Assembly: GCA_025331565.1 (NCBI GenBank)
Contig: JAFREQ010000012.1
Span: forward strand, 8,422,501 to 8,486,500
From: Holacanthus passer
Taxonomy: Eukaryota; Chordata; Actinopteri; Pomacanthidae
Reading direction: 5' to 3'
DNA: 64,000 nt
The notes under the pieces were generated by a model. The model was not told where the DNA came from and ran no database searches. It saw only the letters and a list, made by a program, of their open reading frames with translations. How positions within the stretch are numbered: position 1 is the stretch's first letter; every line of letters starts with the position of its first letter. The translations under genes were made by a program, and so were the position numbers. Positions 59,968-64,000 of this stretch are shown in pieces.

Positions 59968-60006
59968 CTTTTGTCTCTGCAGGGCTGCTGTCGCAAGCGC
60001 ACAGAG
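59968..60006 (-). ncRNA. Candidate small exon of a mir-125a host transcript
   Basis: A 39-base segment with an excellent acceptor (about 30 mostly pyrimidine bases then TTTGCAG) and donor ACAAAAG|GTGAGG on the minus strand. Same interpretation as 58504-58562. Confidence 0.35.
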
Positions 60007-60101
60007 CTGCAAACAAGAGAAAAATAAAGAAGAGAGAAAAAGCTTGCTTACTTGTGTGCTCACATGCCTCCTTACACACCAAACCTCCCGGTGCACATGC
60101 T

Positions 60102-60134
<33 letters not shown>

Positions 60135-60142
60135 CACACACA

Positions 60143-60174
<32 letters not shown>
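60102..60174. repeat. (CA)n microsatellite
   Basis: Seventy-three bases of CA with scattered substitutions. Confidence 0.9.
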
Positions 60175-60459
60175 GACACTCATTTACCCTCTGTGCTGCA
60201 TTCATGGTCTCTAGTCGTCTCTCTTTGCTGTCATTGTACCTCAAAGTCTCTTCTCTTCCTTTCTCTCTCCCTCTTTTACACTCTGTAGTCGTCATCCTTC
60301 CTTCTCCCTCTTTTTCTTCTCACGTTTTTTGAGCCTCACGTCTCTTCTAGCTCAGTAACCCCCCCCCCCTACACACACACACACACTCCAGTCTGGGAGC
60401 TCTGTGTGTGAACGTGTGAGAGATGGAAAGAGAGAGTGAATAAGAGTGCAGTGAGTGCA

Positions 60460-60510
60460 TGCGTGTGTGTGTTTGTATGTGTGTGTGTGTCTACGAAAGA
60501 GAGGAAGAGT

Positions 60511-60546
<36 letters not shown>

Positions 60547-60560
60547 AAGAGAGAGAGGGA
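60460..60560. repeat. (GT)n then (GA)n microsatellite
   Basis: Two GT blocks separated by a 20-base spacer, followed by GA/GAAA repeats. It is complementary to the CA tract 290 bases to its left. Confidence 0.9.
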
Positions 60561-62352
60561 GACAGTGGGGGAGGGAGGTAGGGTGGCAGAGAGGCTAGCA
60601 GAAAGTGGGGATGGAGGGGGAGGGTCAGAATCTCTAATAGGATAGAGAGAAAATATGAAGCCCAGGAGTCTCATGAACCTGAGAGCCTGACATTACTGCC
60701 TCCTCTGTACAGCAATCACACCATCATCAAATTGATTACAGGATATATGGTGTTGCTCCAACACAACTGTGAATTGCAGCGGGAGTGACATCAAACACAT
60801 TAAATAAACCCATCGTGGAAAGCTTCGGCAATTAAAAGAATGTGTCTTGATTATACAGCTTAACATCAGAGGTGGACGACACGCAGTTTGCTACCAAACA
60901 AATCGAGACGGTGCTGAAATGGAGGCTGTTTAAACACAATGAAAACACACTGAGAACAAAATATAAGAACACGGGTGCACGCCCACGCTTTGTGTTGCAC
61001 GCATAAACAAAGAAATTGCAACAGTTTTGCACATTTAAGGTCGTGTGATCCTTCAATTCCCTGATATTATTATATGTTTAATATTTCTATTGCTCAGTCG
61101 GTCCCCATGTCTAAAGGCAGTTTGATTCTAATATTTGTGCTACTCTCCGAGAGGACAGAGAGTTGCGGTCGTGTTTGTCGGATAACAGGATCATACGGCC
61201 CTGAGGGAAATTCAAAAATGAAAGTAAATCTAATTTAGACCCACTGATTGGCTGTCTGTTCAGCGAGATGGAGCATAAACACTACACTTGTGTGTAAGCA
61301 TCATTAATGGCCCTAAAGTGTTCTGACCATGTTGTACAACAGAGAATATCACCAATGTGTCACACATTAAGAGCAAATGAGGATAAGCTGACAAAGAAAA
61401 TACATTGCTTTTGGCCTAAAGGGCTGAGTGGTCCGACTGAGGCCTGTGACAACACCTTTCTGATGGATAGCTAGTTCACAATGTGGCCAACGAGAAGGCA
61501 TGAAAATGACAAAAATACAGGAACAGGTAAGCACATCAATCCTTCGTAGCATTCAGCGGCAGTTTTTAAAAGCCCTCTCTGTGAAAAGCAAGAACTGACA
61601 GACTACACATGATGGGAATCGAGTGAGACAAACTCATCTTCACCTTCTTCCAAAAGGCTTTCAGATGAGGCTTCTGTTTCATAAATATGCAAGACGAGGA
61701 TCCAACCTTTCAGAAATGTAGGTTAGAATAAAAACACTACACTATACATTCATAATACCTCATGAATATTCATTGTGTACCCACACTGCCTATAGACGGG
61801 TCTGTGTCACTTGAGCAGCAGGTATTCTAGACACACACTCTGCACAGCTGAATTTATTTCCTGCTTTGATCCTATTCTCTATAACTGTCTTATTCACAGC
61901 TCTGATGCACTACAGGCTGTTCACATCCTCCTCCGTATCTGCACTCATACTGTAATGCCATGGCACCTACATTTGCATAGAGACAACATGCTGAATGTGT
62001 TTACACTATCTGCTGTGATACGCGTGCTGCGTGTTCTGCACCGTCCCTTTGCACTGAATGTGAGTTTGTGCGCGATATATGCTTGCGCAGCACATATATC
62101 CTATCTGATCCCGCATTAATGTTGCCAAGACAAAGTCCTATATATTTACAACACAAGATCCTGATTGTGAATTGTAGAGTGCAGGAGTCTCTGTCTGAGC
62201 TCCTCTGTCTGTCCTTTACCAGAAGAAAACATTCACTTTCCAAGACAACGGCGATGTGGACGCTAATTCAGGAGACAAGAAACAGCAAGAAAAAGCAGCT
62301 CTCTGGCAAGAACTGAGTCTGGACCTGAGTGACAAATGCAGAATGTCACAGA

Positions 62353-62421
62353 CAGGTGTGTGTGTGTCTGTGTCTAGGTGTGTGTGTGTCTGTGTCTAGG
62401 TGTGTGTGTGTGTGTGTGTGT
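62353..62421. repeat. Compound GT repeat with duplicated spacer
   Basis: Alternating (GT)n blocks with TCTGTGTCTAGGTGTG repeated twice, then a pure GT run. Confidence 0.85.
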
Positions 62422-64000
62422 GCCTGCGGCTGCACTCTGCAGTGCCACTGAGAGACAAAGCACTGGGAGTGCTTCGCAGGGATGACATCATCAGTCTGGG
62501 ATGGTGTCTGCCTTGTCTGTCTCAGGATCGGGATGCTCTAGTTCTCCGTTATATCCCGAGAGATTGGAGACATTGGCATCACACTCTCCTCATCACACCT
62601 GTTTTTATAAAGTAGTGTATGTTCAAAGAAAGAAGGGAAAAAAAGGGTGAGGTGATATAGGAATTTTAAGGGTGCTTCAAGGAACCCATGATGCTTTATA
62701 TTGGGAGAGGTGGTGGTGTTTTACTCAAGGGTCCAACCTTGAAAGACATTTTTAGAGCAGCATGTGTGTGTGTGGATGTATGAGAATATGTTGGTATCAC
62801 AAATCTGCTCACACATATGCACAGTGTGCAGCACCTGCCACGCTGGAAAAAGAGCCAAGTATAACCGGCCACTGGTATAAACAATCTTTACCATGTTGGT
62901 GTGTGACAGAGAGAGAAGGAAAACGAGGCAGTGCAGATCGCTCGTTCTACATTATCCTTGCCCCTCACACCTTGCAACCGTCAGACGTTCAGCTGTCTCT
63001 TCTGGCAGCAGAGCAGCATCGTGCGGCGGATGATAAAGAACGCTACAACTGACAGTGCCGAATCAGCACAATTCTGATGTATGGCCCCTTTTTCTTCCCA
63101 CTTTCAGGAGGGGAGGAGAGCCGGCTATAACGCACTGCAGATGGCTGCTGTCTCAACCACCAGTCTGACATCGTGAAGGGAGGCGGGGGAGGAAGTTGTG
63201 GGGTAATGAAAGTGGAAAAATGATTGCGATAGTGTGTGTTGGTGTGGATGCAGAGGACGGCACAAAGCGGTCACATGGAGGTGTTGGTAGCATGTGTGTT
63301 AAAGTATAATGTCAGGCAGGTGAGGCTCCTCTACCTGTTGTAGCATACAGTGATACATGGATTCCACAAATCACCACCAAGCACAGGCGAGTAAGTCCAT
63401 GATCTCTGTAGCAAGGCTGTGTATGATGTACGTAGCCTGTGTAATTTGCATGTAGGATATGCTGTATGTTGTGTTACATTAGGGGCTATGTGAAAATAAG
63501 GTGGGGGGGCAGAATGGGTGAGAATCTGACTTTTCTTGTTGTTGAAAGAGCAGGGGATGATCTTTTAACTTTTTCTCGTCCCAATGTATTTATTATTTCA
63601 TTTTTGTGAGATTTATTGGAAAAAAATAAGTCATGAAGTTGCTTGTTTGGCCAGTTTTTTAAAAATACTACTTTCTTATGTTTCCCGTACATATATTCTC
63701 TTGAGACCTTAGGGGGGAGGGTATTGCAGCTTTTCCCACTCAAAGGGATGGTCCAAAGAAAATAAGAATAAGATTGAATAATAATTTCTGCCCTCCTCCC
63801 TACACTAATAACTTTTATTCAGTCTCTTATCTGACCTCGAAGTCTTGGATAAGATGGAGGCTGCGCGTCCTCTCTTAAAGGTATTGATACTGATTGCCAA
63901 CCAACAGCCTGTCAAGCAGCGGGCGGTCCTCCGGACAAACATGTCAGGGTGCTACAACTATTGCACATAAAATGACACACGAGCTCACGCAGGGGACGTG

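Larger units (their letters stand above)
57640..64000. other. Non-coding region upstream of mir-125a
   Basis: No coding gene is supported in 6.4 kb. It has long CA and GT microsatellites, a (CTAC)n tract near 59926-59942, and several minus-strand splice-site pairs (separate entries). Open frames at 60369-60674 and 62400-62615 are low-complexity or domain-free. Confidence 0.4.

Noticed and set aside
62400..62615. 71-residue frame after the GT repeat
   Set aside because: It begins within the microsatellite (CVCVCV) and has no recognisable domain or splice sites.

Overview
This is vertebrate genomic DNA, almost certainly from a ray-finned (teleost) fish. Genes have short GT-AG introns and long AT-rich spacers. 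The spacers carry many microsatellites, decayed LINE reverse-transcriptase pieces, a hAT-type MITE and short repeats of the kind common in fish. I reconstructed exons by hand from splice sites and reading phase; no alignment or database search was run.

Layout, left to right. (1) 0.6-2.5 kb, minus: an 11-finger C2H2 zinc-finger protein with a probable non-coding first exon near 7.6 kb. (2) 8.15 kb, plus: a tRNA-Pro(AGG)-like gene, followed by a dead LINE. (3) 9.5-27.2 kb, minus: a tandem array of chemoattractant GPCRs of the formyl-peptide/chemerin receptor group. It has three intact genes, each with a 5' non-coding exon and a single coding exon, and the relic of a fourth copy at 9.56-9.90 kb. 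A complete hAT MITE with 8-bp target-site duplications sits inside the array. (4) 33.0-34.3 kb, plus: a five-exon trypsinogen gene. (5) 38.2-42.3 kb, plus: hyaluronan synthase 1 (has1), with a TATA promoter, a non-coding first exon and four coding exons. (6) 52.1-55.7 kb, minus: an eight-exon gene that I identify as spaca6, a sperm-egg fusion protein with a CXXC helical domain, an Ig domain and a C-terminal hydrophobic anchor. (7) 57.57-57.63 kb, minus: a mir-125a hairpin, upstream of spaca6 on the same strand. The rest, to 64 kb, is non-coding with large CA/GT microsatellites and a few well-formed minus-strand splice-site pairs that could belong to the miRNA precursor transcript.

Read right to left, the order and relative orientation (mir-125a, SPACA6, HAS1 convergent, then chemoattractant receptors, then zinc fingers) match my recollection of human 19q13.41 (miR-99b/let-7e/miR-125a, SPACA6, HAS1, FPR1-3, ZNF cluster). 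Conserved synteny therefore supports the has1, spaca6 and mir-125a calls. It also suggests that the GPCR array is the fish counterpart of the FPR locus even though its coding sequence is equally close to CMKLR1. The genes do not form one pathway; the block is a conserved neighbourhood in which the receptor array has expanded, exchanged sequence by gene conversion, and lost one copy.
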